Assembly: GCA_024362935.1 (NCBI GenBank) | Contig: JANCRA010000010.1 | Coordinates: 9,540,501-9,604,500, forward strand | DNA length: 64,000 nt | Reading direction: 5' to 3' | DNA from: Setophaga petechia | Lineage: Eukaryota > Chordata > Aves > Passeriformes > Parulidae | Shown here: positions 13,612-25,650 of the stretch, piece by piece | Position numbering within the stretch: position 1 is the stretch's first letter | Layout: the number at the start of each line of letters is the position of its first letter | Notes under the pieces: model-generated | What the model saw: only the letters and a program-made list of their open reading frames with translations | Databases searched by the model: none | What the model was told of the DNA's origin: nothing | Position numbers and translations under genes: made by a program

Positions 13612-13635
13612 ATCCATATGGAAATCCATATGGAA
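13612..13635. repeat. Perfect 12-bp tandem duplication containing a palindrome
   Basis: ATCCATATGGAA occurs twice in direct tandem (13612-13623 and 13624-13635). Each copy contains the 10-base palindrome TCCATATGGA. It could be a slippage product or a paired site for a dimeric DNA-binding protein. No function is shown. Confidence 0.8.
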
Positions 13636-15459
13636 TTTCTTGATACTCTGCACAGAGCACATGAACACCTGTAAACTGCCCTTTTCTATGCATTTATCTC
13701 TTGCCTCCATCACTGGATGGTCCAGGTGCACACACACCACCACCATGCTTGGATCCCAAGGAATAAAATAGTGGCCAAGGCTGGAAAGGCTGAGCTCTAG
13801 AAATTCCTTTCCAGGGGCTGGATCCTGAGCATGGCTAAAGGATGAAGAAGAAGGAAGGGAAAAGCTAGGCAAAGTGGTGTATTTCTGCATGCCACAGAGG
13901 CAGCACAGCTTACACAGTGTACTGCTCTGTTTGTCTTGGCAGATCTGGGTGCGCGGATCTGGCCGTGGGCGGGATGCTGCCAAGGATGGTCAGTGTGCGA
14001 CTCACACCATGTTTAGGTCTCTAGTTATGTTTTGTCTCCCATGTGCCTCTCTCTGCCAGTCCACACAACAATGCCTTCCTAGGCATTGCTATTCTCAGCA
14101 AAAGAGAAAAACAAGGATGTAAGCAGTATGACCGTGTGCTAAATGTTCAGTTGAAGCTGCGACATCCAATATGTTAGAGATTTTGTCTGTAAGCCAGAAA
14201 GAAAATATAGACATAATAAAGAAGCTTTTAGTGATGATTGCTGTCACAAAATTAGATCTGAAAAAAAAATATAGTCTCTCCCACAATGGAATACAACATT
14301 TTATTGGTACAGCTTGCAAGGTTTCATGGCATGCAGTGCAGGATGCCTCATGGTGATGCTGAGTGCATTTCATGACCTGGTTTTGGCAGCTTCTGGGACT
14401 TCCTCTGAAGTAGCTGAATTTGTGTGCTCTTCTTTCCTCTCCACTTAGAAGCAAGGCACACATTGCAAAGCATTTTAGTCCCATCTCATACCTCTATTAA
14501 CCATCTCTGTCCAGTTGTGTTCCCTTGTCCCTCTGATGATGCACAAGTCAAACGGAAATGTTTCAAAGAACAATAGTGAGTTCTATATATGTACACTTGT
14601 TGCAAATTATCAGTTAAAGATTCTTTACATCTGCTGCAGATTTTAAATGTTTTGTTTATGGATGGAAAAAGTTTATTGATTGTTCTATGGACATACAGAT
14701 TTAGAGAAATAATCACAACAATTCCATGTACTAGCTCTGAGTTCTGGATTTTACATTTAGATCTCTGAAGTGTTTCAATGATGAGTAAGATTGCAAGCAT
14801 AAGTAAATTTCCCTGTTTACTATGCATCTGAGGAGGCTTCTAGCATAAGTTGATTCCAGCAATTATCTGGAATATTTTGCCTTCATGAAAATAAGCAAAG
14901 GTAAACCCATCCTGCTTCAAGTACCTGTACTGTCAATGCACTGAAATTCCACCTGTGTCTCCTTCAGAAGCAATGCCATATTCAAAGCAGTTGTGCACTG
15001 AGATGCTGGGACTGTAGAAGAGCATTTCTGCTTTTACTGAAGTTTGAGTGGTCGGTTGTGAGAAGCTTCTCAAATGCATAGGCTCTGTCACTTTCTGGGG
15101 CTCAATGTGCTGATCTTAGTCCAGAACCAATTGTTTAAGCATTGTGTTGGATGTGTATTCTCCTCCTCCCCACATTGTTTATGTCATTGTGTGTTACACT
15201 CTCTGCATATCTTCCCTGGTTCCTCCAGTTATGCTTTTGCTCTGTTCTGTAGTCTGCTAAAATCCTTACAAAATTTTCACAGCATTTCTTACACTCTTCC
15301 ATGTAACCTGTATTTTAACGACCCCATTCCCTCTTCCCCCCCCAGCTGTTCTGATTTTTATTTCCCTGTCCACTTTGTCAGCAGAATGTTCCATATCATC
15401 ATTTTTATTCCACTGTGTTTTCTTCTTTTAGTCAAGCAGTTTTCTGTTCTTCCCTGTAG

Positions 15460-15535
15460 AATTACCCTTTATGACTACCAGGCCATGTGTAGGACAAACA
15501 AAGAGAGCAGCGACAGTGCCCACAGCTTACTGGAC
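15460..15535 (+). CDS. CACNA2D3: CACNA2D3 coding exon, 76 bases
   Basis: The first base completes the Arg codon from the previous exon. Twenty-five codons follow, ITLYDYQAMCRTNKESS through SLLD. The acceptor is TTCCCTGTAG and the donor GAC|GTAAGTA. An open frame extends over 380 bases into the upstream intron and also past the donor, which makes this exon look like part of a 214-codon ORF. The splice sites, phase and conservation limit the real coding part to these 76 bases. Confidence 0.95.
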
Positions 15536-18500
15536 GTAAGTACAGCACCTCTCATGAGCATCTTTCCATGCCATCATCAAAGAAAATTGCTGCAAACATC
15601 TCAGGGCCATTGTAAGATTGTTATTTTGATTTGGAATGCTTACAGCTCTCTGTGCTTGTCCCAGAGCATACAAAGGGTGGTTCCTTATAAAGGAACACAA
15701 AGTTTTCTGGTTTTTTGAGTTCAATCATTTTAATGCTGGGCCTCCATTTCTGAGGTTCTGTCAGAAAGTTCTTTGCACTGTATGAATTTGCCTTCTTAGG
15801 AATTTGTAAATTTGACAATAGGTTGTGTTTTGTCTAAGGGACTCGAATCACATATGCCTTTTCTGTATGTAAACATGTAATTCAAATTAAAATGTAATTA
15901 TTTTTTTTAATACCAAAAGAATAGTTCAATTACAAGGCATGCAAGTCAGTGATTTTAACAATTCCTTTTTCCTAGTATTTAGACATGTCTTTTAAAGTAG
16001 AATTTTGATGCATTTAAACCCTTGAGTTGCAAGTTGAGTACAAACCCTGTTCCTCTGCCAGGCTGGATTAGAGACAACCTGGGTCTTGCCAAGGCAACAC
16101 TTCCTTATTGCTGAATCCTCTATCAGGGTAATAATCCCAAGGATACTTTGTGACCATGCATCCATTTTACTGATTGCTGTAATAATCTATCAGAACTGAT
16201 CAGGTGTTAGATAGAGGTTTTGCATATTAAAAAGGAACTATTTTCACAAAGAGATGACAATAATAGCACAAAAATACTCTTAAGTAAAGAGAACAGCCGC
16301 AGAACATTGGCAATTTTGCCAGTCTGGAAAAGTTACCTGATATTATTTATTTTTAAATGCACATTTAACTAGGAAAAAAAAACAAAAAAACACCCTTTAA
16401 TAATTTTGTACCTCTGGGGATGTTTTCATTTACGTATTTACATTATTCTGTTTTTCATATACCTGGACTTATGGCATTTATCAGTTTTTTATCCTAAAGT
16501 CTGAACCCTGAAAAAGACCATCTTCCCATCATAAATACGAGACTGCAATGAGACCTAAACTATTAGTGAAATAGAACAGGCTGCTGTGAAACACATTTGC
16601 ATGAAATATCTTAAAATATATTACAGCTCTTAACAAAAACCTTCTCTCCAAAGACTTGGGACTTCAGTTCAGTTTGCCTAAGCACTCAGCATGTAGAGCT
16701 GAGGCATTATCCCTTAAAAAGTGGGCTCTAATCCAAAAGGTGTTTTTTTATTATTCCAAATTTTGTCCAGGATATCCAGGAAAAAAGCCCCTGTATCTGT
16801 TATGGGATACACTGAGACATGTCAAGGATTTTTTTATTTAAACATAGTCAAGCTTTTTAAACCTCAAGAGAGTTTTGGTGATCCTCAGTATGAAAGATGA
16901 ATGGAGTTTTAGGTTATTATTTTCCTGTTGATTCAGTCACTTCTATCAACCATGACAATTGAGAAAGTATAAAAAGAACTTGTATTAGAGACACATAGGG
17001 CTGATTCCTCATTTTCTTGGGGGTTTTGGCCCAGTTTTTTGCATATCAGGTTATTAGACAGTATCCAATGTAATTTCTTCTTAAGCACGAGGTTTGCTTA
17101 CAAATGTTTCTCCTTCCTGTTGAGAATTATGGTTTCATAAATAGAGGAATAGAGACAGGGACGAGATGGAAACTCCCTGTGAAGTTCCTATTTTAAACAG
17201 CATAGAGAAGAGGCATCAGAGACCCTCTCCCAGCCTTTTAGACTGAGGGAATGAGGTGATAAGTTAAGGATGGACTAGATTTACAGATCACCTGGTCCAT
17301 TTCTTTATCAGAATAGTATTGCTTCTTAACAGCTCTGCAGATGCTTTGTTATTTAGCACTTAGTTTGTTTTAATTGCTCCAAGACCTACATGATTCTCCA
17401 TAGAACCACTTTGTTGCAAATGTAGCAGCACCATGGAACCACAGAACAAAATTATTTTAGCTCTCAATGGTGCTTTAAATATGTAGAGAGAATAAAGCTC
17501 CTGCAGTGTTTGTTGCAGTTTTTAAAGGAACTGTCTGTGAGTGGAAAAGGCTCTCGAGTAAAATCACATTTCATGAGAATGCATTTATATCAATGTAATG
17601 CCATGATTTTTCCACTGGAATTTCAAAACAAAATGTTTTTTTCATTTTTTGTGGACATTAATGAATTTTTTCGGATACACTGGGGTTTGAAATTTTAATT
17701 AATTTCTACTATTTATATAGTTACTAAAACCCATGGTATATTTCACACTAAATAGGTATTCTTCATAAGTAATAACAGATTAACAATAAATACAACATTA
17801 CAAATAAAACATTGTTTTATATGAAATTTGCCATTGTGAAAACTAAAGTGTACTGCAAATTTAATTACTTGGACATGAAATTTTAAGGTTTTTGATTTGG
17901 AATGAAAATAAATAAGATGTCCCACAGGGCTCACATTTTCTTTTCTTTCATCTCCAGGAAAGTCTTGTAGTTCTTTACCTTTTTCCTATAAGACAGGGCT
18001 TCACAGGTGAAAATCGTTTGTGTCTCAGACTTTTTGCATTCTGCTGGGTTGGGATCTCAGCCTTCCGTGGCACTGACTGAGTCCTTTGGGTCTGATCCTC
18101 AGCCCTGCACAGAAACTTTCTCTGTGGCCCCTGAAAATTTTGTTTGTCCTGTTACTGCTCTGCCTAGCAGCACTGCTTCAGTGAGTGCTGCTTTGGGCTG
18201 GTTAGGCATGATTTTAGATATCTGAGGAGTTCTGTCATTATGATTTCTATTTATTAAAATACTCTGTTTGCATCTAGCAGAGTTGGCAGAATTTTATGCA
18301 ACTAGGACATCCTAACAAAAATGAGGGAGAAATTCCAAATTTCTGGAAACTGACTTTTCTGCCTGGCTTTTTTTCATGAAAGATTAATCCTATTAATAGT
18401 CTTTTCAAAAATGAAATATTCAGAATGTATTAGAAGTACTGTCAACAGAGGATTTTCAAAGGATTTGCTGTATTTGTTATGATCCAGAAAAACTGAGGGA

Positions 18501-18983
18501 GGAGGGAAAAAACTTCTTAAAGTACTTACAACTGGACTGTCAAATGACACAGATAAACATTTAGGTAAATTCAGACTTTTCTGAGCCTAATGAGGCTGTG
18601 GTAATGAATAGAGATTTGCATTATAGAGAGGCAAGCCTGTGAATTGCAGCCCAAGAAAAGCTCATTTTATCTGCCTGAGCTGTTCCTGCAGCAATAGCCT
18701 GGGAAATAGGAACCCCTAGAGGTTAAAGATTTAAGAATCATTTGCAAAAACTTTCCTTTTTCCACTGATAGTCTGTGCATATGACCAGTATTATAAAAAG
18801 AAAATTTCATTACTTATGTATTTTAATAATCAGTATAATAATATTTCTTGATCCTTAAAAAAGGGGGGTTTTATGCTCCATATGCATTTGAATGTCTAAA
18901 GGATGGTTTTTACATGAAGAATTCAGTTAAGATATAAATGCTGCATGTTTTGACTTTTTATTAAATGAGTTTCTTCTCTCCAG
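15536..18983 (+). other. CACNA2D3 intron (about 3.4 kb)
   Basis: This GT-AG intron ends in TTCTCTCCAG. It is AT-rich with short A runs near 16372-16391. I recognise no coding exon, RNA gene or named repeat. Confidence 0.8.
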
Positions 18984-19036
18984 CCTTATAATACCTTCTT
19001 TGCTGCAGTAAAGTGGATTATGACTGAACTTGTCTT
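18984..19036 (+). CDS. CACNA2D3: CACNA2D3 coding exon, 53 bases
   Basis: Seventeen codons plus two bases read PYNTFFAAVKWIMTELV. The acceptor is TCTCTCCAG. The donor TT|GTAAGT splits a Leu codon whose last base is the first base of the next exon. This segment is strongly conserved in alpha2delta-3; the human version I recall reads PYNAFLSAVKWIMTELV. Confidence 0.95.
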
Positions 19037-20560
19037 GTAAGTAGATTTCATCAAGAATTACTAAATTTTTTTACTTTTTAATATTAATGTTTTTACCTTT
19101 TGCATTGTATATGCATTGTGCTGCTTTCCTTGGATGATTTAAAATATATTAATATTTGTCAATTTTTTTCCCATTTTGCATTTTTGAAATTTGTGAGAAT
19201 TTTGTCTGCATGACTGCATTTTCACTTTTATCACGCTCATGGTCTTCACTTATATCTGTGTGGCTTTGTTTAGCAGATCACAATACACAACCCAAATTTC
19301 ATTCTGTGGTTACTGTTAAAATTTAGATTAATGTCTGGCTGTTTGTGATGCTGCTTGGGTGGGCTCCTGTCAGAGGAGAAACTTGTTACCCTGACTCACT
19401 CTATGGGTTGTCACTTCATAAAATTCTGTAGGAAGGACCCATTGCAGTGCCAGATAAGGTGCACTTGGATGCTGCTGAATTTTTCTATCTCCATTAATTC
19501 TTCTAAAATTCCCAGTTAATTCATAATGATCATTATCTTCAAGAGAAGGTGCCCAAGAAATAGCAATGTCACATGGAGATGAGGAAGCCTTAAAATGTTT
19601 GTGTTATTAAGATATATGATTTATTCTTCTTCTTATGTGAAAACAGAGCTGCAGATATGAGTGAATTTCATCTTTACTGACATAAAACTGATTTTTTTCT
19701 TGTAATCATTTTGTTTAATTGTAAATTGTATAAGCTTTTTTCAAAGTTCAGAATAAGAGTTAAGGAGAATTAAATGAATGGCTGCTGCCAGAGGGCAGAG
19801 ATTGATCTGAAATGCAGCTTTCTAAGTGAATATAAGGGAAATAAATTGTGTTAAAATGAGACTGATGCTGCATTTCACAGATTTGCAAATGTTTAGAAAC
19901 TTTCTGTGTTTATAATTATTGTAAATTCCCAAGCATATGATGAACTGAATGTTGGTTTCACATTCCTTACCTTACCACAACTGATTGGCTGATACTTTTC
20001 AGTCCATTCTTCCAAGTAAATCATGGTGTATTTTAATGTTACTTGCAATTTAGTTAGAGTTGATTAGACAGTGGTTAATCTTTTCTGCTCTTTGAAATAA
20101 AACAACCTTATTATTTCAAATTGAGAATTAATAAAATAAACTATTTTGTGTGTGCTCGTGTGTGGTAGCCAGGACAGTTATAATCTCATGGCACTTTGCT
20201 TCAGTTAAAATACTCACATGATGAAGAAATAATGTTCAACAGCAAAAATAGAGTGTGCTGCCATGCTTTGTGAGTTTTAATGAACATTTCAAATACAATC
20301 AATATTTTAAATTAAAAATGGGTAAATCTATGATTTATTGATGGGGTTAATTTCAGAATAAGTTTTCAGAAGTGAAAAAATAACCCAGTAAAACTATGAG
20401 AATAGCAGTAGGTGCTAATCCCAGAGTTATGCCAGTAACTTGAATTTCAGTTCTGTGTTAGCTTTTATTTAAAATAGGATTAATGTTATCAAGCTACTGC
20501 CAGTTTAGTATTTGGAAAACATTCTGTGGGGTAATGTGAAAACTCTAATAATTTCTCCAG
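19037..20560 (+). other. CACNA2D3 intron (about 1.5 kb)
   Basis: This GT-AG intron ends in ATTTCTCCAG. I see no repeats, coding segments or RNA genes in it. Confidence 0.85.
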
Positions 20561-20616
20561 GTTCCTTGTGGAATTTAATCTATGCAGTTGGTGGCACTCT
20601 GATCTAACAGCTAAAG
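20561..20616 (+). CDS. CACNA2D3: CACNA2D3 coding exon, 56 bases
   Basis: One base completes Leu, then eighteen codons read FLVEFNLCSWWHSDLTAK, then one base starts an Ala codon. The acceptor is TTTCTCCAG and the donor AAG|GTAAGTG. The aromatic and cysteine-containing CSWWHSD segment is characteristic of the alpha2delta-3/-4 branch as I remember it. The region lies near the alpha2/delta boundary, but the exact cleavage site cannot be read from this sequence. Confidence 0.95.
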
Positions 20617-22407
20617 GTAAGTGTGATTTTTTTTCCTGGAATAATGGCAGAAATGTCTAGAGTAATTAGGACTTTTGAAATTCAGATGTGTGTACACTGT
20701 TTTAGATTAAATAATAAACATCTGATAACAGTTTTCCTCCCATGCCAGCATTCTCTTCTTTGTTAATGTTTCCTAAAACACAAGAGAATTAAGATCTCCT
20801 GTGAATAGCCAGTAAGTGCTTGTGTGCACTCTAGGAACACAGTATGCTACTATGACAGAAAAGTTAAAATAGTAGAAGATGATTAAATGTGTTTTTTAAA
20901 AACATTTCTCTTCATTCCAAAACAATCTTTGTGAATAAAGCAATTGCACTGTTTTAGTTATACAACTTTTTTTTTTTCCCTAGAGCTGCCATAAAATGTA
21001 GTGGAATTATTGTGCTGGAAAATGCCATTTCAAAAAAAATGTACAGAAATATGACCATCTCTATTATTTCATGCAAAAATAATTTTTAAAGCTTAAGATA
21101 GTAGATTTTATACTAAAAAAAGGCTGATCTTTATTTTGTTTTATTATTACATTCAAAAATAGACATTAAAATGTATTAAAATTCAATTTATTAAAAATAT
21201 TTTTTTAAATGCAGAAGCTTAATTTGAAATAATGAAAATTTTTAATTGTTCCCCTAAGAATGGAAAGTTTTCAGTGTAAGCTGTCTTTCTGTGTTTTACC
21301 AGACTTTTTATGGCATTTTTAGAAGTGTTTCTCAAAAGTAAAGGGCCACTTTACAAGAGCAGTGCTCTTCAAGTGACAATTTAATAGGCAAATAGTGCTG
21401 TGTGTCATTGACTGGTGTAAGAATTTAAACTGAATTCTTCAGCTTCATATTTGCATATTTCTTAGCAAAGCAGAGGATAAAATTGCTGCTTTAGGCTTTG
21501 TTTAATATTTGCACTGCCTGGATACTAGGCTGTCTTTATGCCAAAATAATATCCTGTCTGAAGATAAAATATCAGTCAGGCCCCTAAAACCAAGACCAAC
21601 TGTTCAGTGATTTCTCTTAGCAAGAAGAGAACCATCCCTAGCACTGAGGCTGTGAAGGACAGCCAGGTTTGCTGTGCCAGACCCAGAAAATGCAAAACTG
21701 TTCCTTGAGGAGTGGCAGCTGTGCCTGTCCCAGTCCTTGGTGCTTGCAGAGCAGCCAAAGCAGCCAGTGTAGGAAATATAATTTTTTTTTTCCAAGTGTA
21801 CTGCACAAATATGTTTTAATATAGCCTGACATGAAACATCCAGTGGAACTTGCATTGTAGAGAAAATCTCTTTCAAACACAACATCCCTCTTCAGCTGAT
21901 GAGAATGAATGTCTGAGTTGTGTTTTGAGAGTGCACTCGTTACAGAAGAGGCAATAATAACTTCCAAACTTTCTTTGATTTGAAACAAAACTATCAGTGC
22001 AGCACTTTGATGGACCAGTATTATTGAGAAATTTCCATTCATGGTTTAGTTGACAGTGAAGTTTTAATTTCACAAGTCACTTGCTCCATTTCTTTGATGA
22101 GTTAAGAGTATTGGAAATACCCCCTCAAAATATTCACTGGAATCTCAGTGTTTTCAGAGTAGTGCTTGCCCAGCTCATACCTGCTTAGGTAGCAAGGGGT
22201 GGTTGTTTGGAAGCAGCATCTTTTAGGAAGAAAAAGCAGAATATATTTCACAAGAGAGCAGAAGAGAAAAGCACATGCTTAGATACTGTCCTCTGTAATC
22301 CTATGTTACCACTCAGAGCTGTCTTATTTATGACTGGCCTTATGACATTAAAATTAATAAACTTGTACATTTATTTTTTACTGAAAAATGTTTACCAAAG
22401 CTCAGGG

Positions 22408-22424
22408 AAAAAAAAAAAAAAAAA
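22408..22424 (+). repeat. A17 homopolymer
   Basis: Seventeen consecutive A residues. An AATAAA lies about 50 bases upstream, which would suit a retroposed 3' end, but the sequence before it is not a gene I recognise and no target-site duplication was found. Confidence 0.7.
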
Positions 22425-23299
22425 CAGAACCCCATCAGTTCCTCGTGTGGAGAAATTGCTTCCCAATTGTGACATTAATAGAATGTGATGTAGTGTGGAG
22501 ATGCTGGAGGGTCCACACACACCTGCTCCTTTGCCAAACTCTGCTATGGAAAATATTTCTGCACAAGATCTTGTAATTGCAATCACATTTGCAAATGAGA
22601 GAGAAGAACCTCTAAACCTTGGACAACCTCATCGTCTTCTGGACTCTAGTGAGGTGCAGGAAGTGTGAGACCAATGAATCTTTTCAGGCTCTTTGTTACA
22701 CAAGCCATGTGTTGATACAAGTGAGGTGATACAACACAGGTGATAAACTCCAGTTATTCCTGACAACAGATAAGGAGAACAGAAGAGAAAGGGAATATGT
22801 CAGTAGAGCTAGTAAGATAATTTTCTAAAAAGTACTGAACTATTAAACATCTCACAACCACAGTGAAAACATCAGAGATAACAAAACTTTTCTGACCAGC
22901 TTTAGTACCTCCTTTGAGATCTGTGCATTTGGTGGAATAAGTTTTTGGGATTTTATCACATACAACAAGTGTGAACAGTTCAGAAATGCCTGCCCTGGTG
23001 TGATTGGAAATGCAGATTTTGTGGCTCCCCTGGCACTGCTCAGTGGATGCACCACTCACTCTGAAACAGATCATCTCCAGGGAAGGTCTGTCAAGCCCAA
23101 GAGCCTGTTCTGTGTAATCTATTTTTGTCATACCTCATCTTGTTTTCCTACTTAGCAATTAGTTTAAGATAGGACTAACATTTGTGCTGATGTGCAAAGT
23201 GTATCTCTGTGTTAAGGAACAATGAAGGGGTGGGGAGGAAAAAGAAAGGGAATGAGGGAGAAACACTGTGTGACAGATACTCCAGAGCGAGAGCCAGAA

Positions 23300-23450
23300 G
23301 AGCAGCTGTCCTGTAGTTTGACCTTGAACCAGCCCCTCTGCTTCCTGGTAACTCAGTTTCCCAATCTTTAGGATGGAAATAGTGACACTTTTTCCTTGCA
23401 TTGTAAATACTCCAGATTAAAGGTGCTATGGAGTCTTAATTATTACTATT
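23300..23450 (+). repeat. MIR-like / CORE-SINE remnant
   Basis: The stretch reads like the conserved half of a mammalian-type MIR: a TGACCTTGAACCAG segment (MIR: TGACCTTGGGCAAG), then AACTCAGTTTCCC, then ATCTTTAGGATGGAAATAGTGACAC in place of the ATCTGTAAAATGGGGATAATGATAC-type block, and a tail AAAGGTGCTATGGAG followed by ATTATTACTATT. The order and spacing match the core and tail of MIR/L2-type elements. Divergence is high, as expected of an old amniote insertion. Confidence 0.7.
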
Positions 23451-23992
23451 TTGGGAAGCAGATAACAAACATTGCTGCTGGGTAAAGTAACTCTTCTGCC
23501 TCTCCCACCCACAGAGTTATTTTAACTGATGAAACCCTACAAAGATTCCCCAGCTGTAATATAAAATAGATGTTTTGGCTTCAGTAAAATATCCCACAAT
23601 TTACATACCAAATAAATGTAAACTCCCATGAATAAAGGTTAGTGATGCACTGCACCACTGAGATAAAAGTGACAGTAAATCCATCTTGGATCTACACAGA
23701 AAGAATAAAAACTCATGCATAAATGTAAAGTAGGTTGGCAATGGCTAAAGCATTAATAACTACTTTAACAGTGATATCTTACAAAATTACGTTCCGTGGA
23801 TAAACTTTTTTTTTTTTAATTTAATTGAAAAAAATAGCGTTATGCACTGCCTAGGAAATCTCACAGGGTGGCAGAAGCTGAGTAACATTTCCGTTCTCTG
23901 CGAGCTCTGTAACACAGCATCTCATGTTGTTCACAATTTTGTGTGCTGTTCCTCTCATGTTAACATCAGGATGTTTTTTCCTGTGCCTATAG

Positions 23993-24104
23993 CTCAGAGG
24001 TTGAAGCAGACCCTGGAGCCCTGTGACACAGAGTACCCAGCCTTTGTTTCCGAGCGCACCATAAAGGAGACCACGGGGAACATTGCTTGCGATGACTGTT
24101 TCAA
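23993..24104 (+). CDS. CACNA2D3: CACNA2D3 coding exon, 112 bases
   Basis: Two bases complete Ala, then thirty-six codons begin QRLKQTLEPCDTEYPAF and end with IACDDCF, then two bases of a Lys codon. Three cysteines (EPC, IACDDC) fit the disulfide-linked delta region. The acceptor is TGCCTATAG. The donor AA|GTAAGC is followed after only 14 bases by a run of 27 T. An open frame extends into the upstream intron, but the conserved protein begins exactly at the acceptor. Confidence 0.96.
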
Positions 24105-24118
24105 GTAAGCCCTTTCCA

Positions 24119-24145
<27 letters not shown>
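24119..24145 (+). repeat. T27 homopolymer just downstream of a 5' splice site
   Basis: Twenty-seven consecutive T residues begin 14 bases after the donor dinucleotide of the preceding exon. In the transcript this is a U tract directly after a 5' splice site, the location where TIA1/TIAL1-type proteins are known to promote U1 snRNP binding. Confidence 0.85.
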
Positions 24146-24149
<4 letters not shown>

Positions 24150-25508
24150 CAACTGTTTGTGACAAAGCAATAAAACTGAATTATTCGAGGCTGTGTTGAA
24201 GAATGTACGAGTCTGTTGTGTTTTATCCTGGGTACTGACCTCTGTCAAGGTGTCATTTCTCCTCTTACAGGGGTCGCTTAAAACTTTGATGCTCTTAAAT
24301 TAAAGCCGTGCCTATTGCTTTCTACCAAAAAAAATGTCAAAGTGGTGGAGGTTTATGTTAATTTCAAATAGTGAATGTTTTAATTCTTTTCCTAAACTCA
24401 GGCAGCATTCTAGGGGCATAGGCTGTAAGATTTAGATTCAAAGGTAAGTGCTGTTCAGTCTCCTGTCCAGGAGTGAAGCCCTGCTGGATAGGTTAGGAAT
24501 TCCCTTGTGGTACAGTGAGATCTGGTTGTTTTACTGGAATGCCAAAACGAGTTTCCTTCTTAGAACTGTTAGTCTGAAGGAGTGGGAGACGATTAAATCT
24601 ATTTTCCAAACTTCCACTGCTGGGAAGCTGAGTTAATAATAACAAATCTCACATGACAGTGCTGTCATGTCATTTCTACCAGTGCTCCTGTAAACTTGTC
24701 CCTTATAGAGCTAAAAGAAGAGGAAGATTTCAGTCTAGCTTTCCTCTTTCACACTGAAAATGTATTTTCTCTGCATTTGCTGCCCATGTGCTGTGACATT
24801 TTGACTGTAGTACTGGTACATTTTAATTGTGAAAATGCATAGATATTGCTTATGCAAATTTCTGTACTTTGATAAGTCTCTTAATTGGATTTCCTTTATG
24901 CTGAGAGGTTGTCATCACCAGGGAGATTAGTATTTACAGCAATAATTTGTCTATCTATATAAATGTCAGGAAAAATTTGTAAGTTAAACAAAAATTGTTA
25001 CAGCTCTTCCTTTCCAGGCTAAATCAATATGCAATTAGCAAATAAAGGTAAAAACTTCACTTTGAAGTCAATAGGTGTGCTTCTGGACTTACTCCTAAAT
25101 TTTCTCCTTGATATTTTCATTACTTTAAAACAGGAAACAGGAGCAAGTACACTGCAGATAAATTTTAAGTGCTAATATTCACTTTTCGTTTGCTACTGAC
25201 CAACTTTTAAGTAGAAGGAAATTGTTAATGTCTAGTATGAATAATTGGTTTTATATGGCTTTGTGGGATAGAAGTATGAGAGCGCTTTGTAAATTGATGC
25301 TCTGGAACCCTTTAAATGCAACAATGGGTCCCACTCCCTGAAAAGTACAAACTCAACAAAATCAAGCCGTGATTTTTCCACTTGACATATCAAATACAAT
25401 GAAGGTTACACTGCTGGGAGTGCTTTGTGCCAACATTGTAGAATTTAAGCAGCCTTATTTCGTGATAATTTAACAGAAAGTTACTTAGAAGTTCTGCAAA
25501 TTATCATG

Positions 25509-25650
25509 CAGTCCTGGAGGTGCTCCAGGCCAGGTTGGATGGGGTTTTCAGCACCCTGGTCTAGTGCAAGATGTCCCTGCCATGGCAGGGGGGCTGGAAC
25601 CAGATGGTTTTTAAGGTCCCTTCAAACCCTAACCATTGAATGATTCTGTT
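25509..25650 (+). mobile_element. CR1 LINE 3' end (5'-truncated)
   Basis: The sequence matches the avian CR1 3' region in order: CTGGAGGTGCTCCAGGCCAG, GGTTGGATGGGG, CCTGGTCTAGTG, TGTCCCTGCCATGGCAGG, GGCTGGAACCAGATG, TTTTTAAGGTCCCTTCAA, and a terminal TGAATGATTCTGTT. Only about 140 bases remain, typical of 5'-truncated CR1 copies. It lies in the sense orientation of the host gene. This is the main support for an avian or at least sauropsid genome. Confidence 0.92.

Larger units (their letters stand above)
8477..15459 (+). other. CACNA2D3 intron (about 7.0 kb)
   Basis: This GT-AG intron ends in CCCTGTAG. It holds an AT-rich palindromic tract (13326-13400) and a doubled 12-bp palindromic unit (13612-13635), both listed separately. 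Several open frames of 80-130 codons exist on both strands (10374-10760, 13585-13983, 14095-14484), but none shows a recognisable domain or a bounded coding structure. No tRNA-like or LINE coding trace was recognised. Confidence 0.75.
20617..23992 (+). other. CACNA2D3 intron (about 3.4 kb)
   Basis: This GT-AG intron ends in TGCCTATAG. It contains a run of 17 A at 22408-22424 and an ancient MIR-like SINE remnant at about 23300-23450 (listed separately). Open frames near 21638-22073 and 22754-23131 on the minus strand show no recognisable protein. Confidence 0.8.

Noticed and set aside
15074..15718. 214-codon open frame, the longest in the window
   Set aside because: Only its middle 76 bases (15460-15535) match alpha2delta-3 and are bounded by splice sites. 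The rest is intron that happens to stay open.
22340..22424. Processed pseudogene suggested by AATAAA followed by A17
   Set aside because: The sequence upstream is not similar to any gene I recognise, and no flanking target-site duplication was found.
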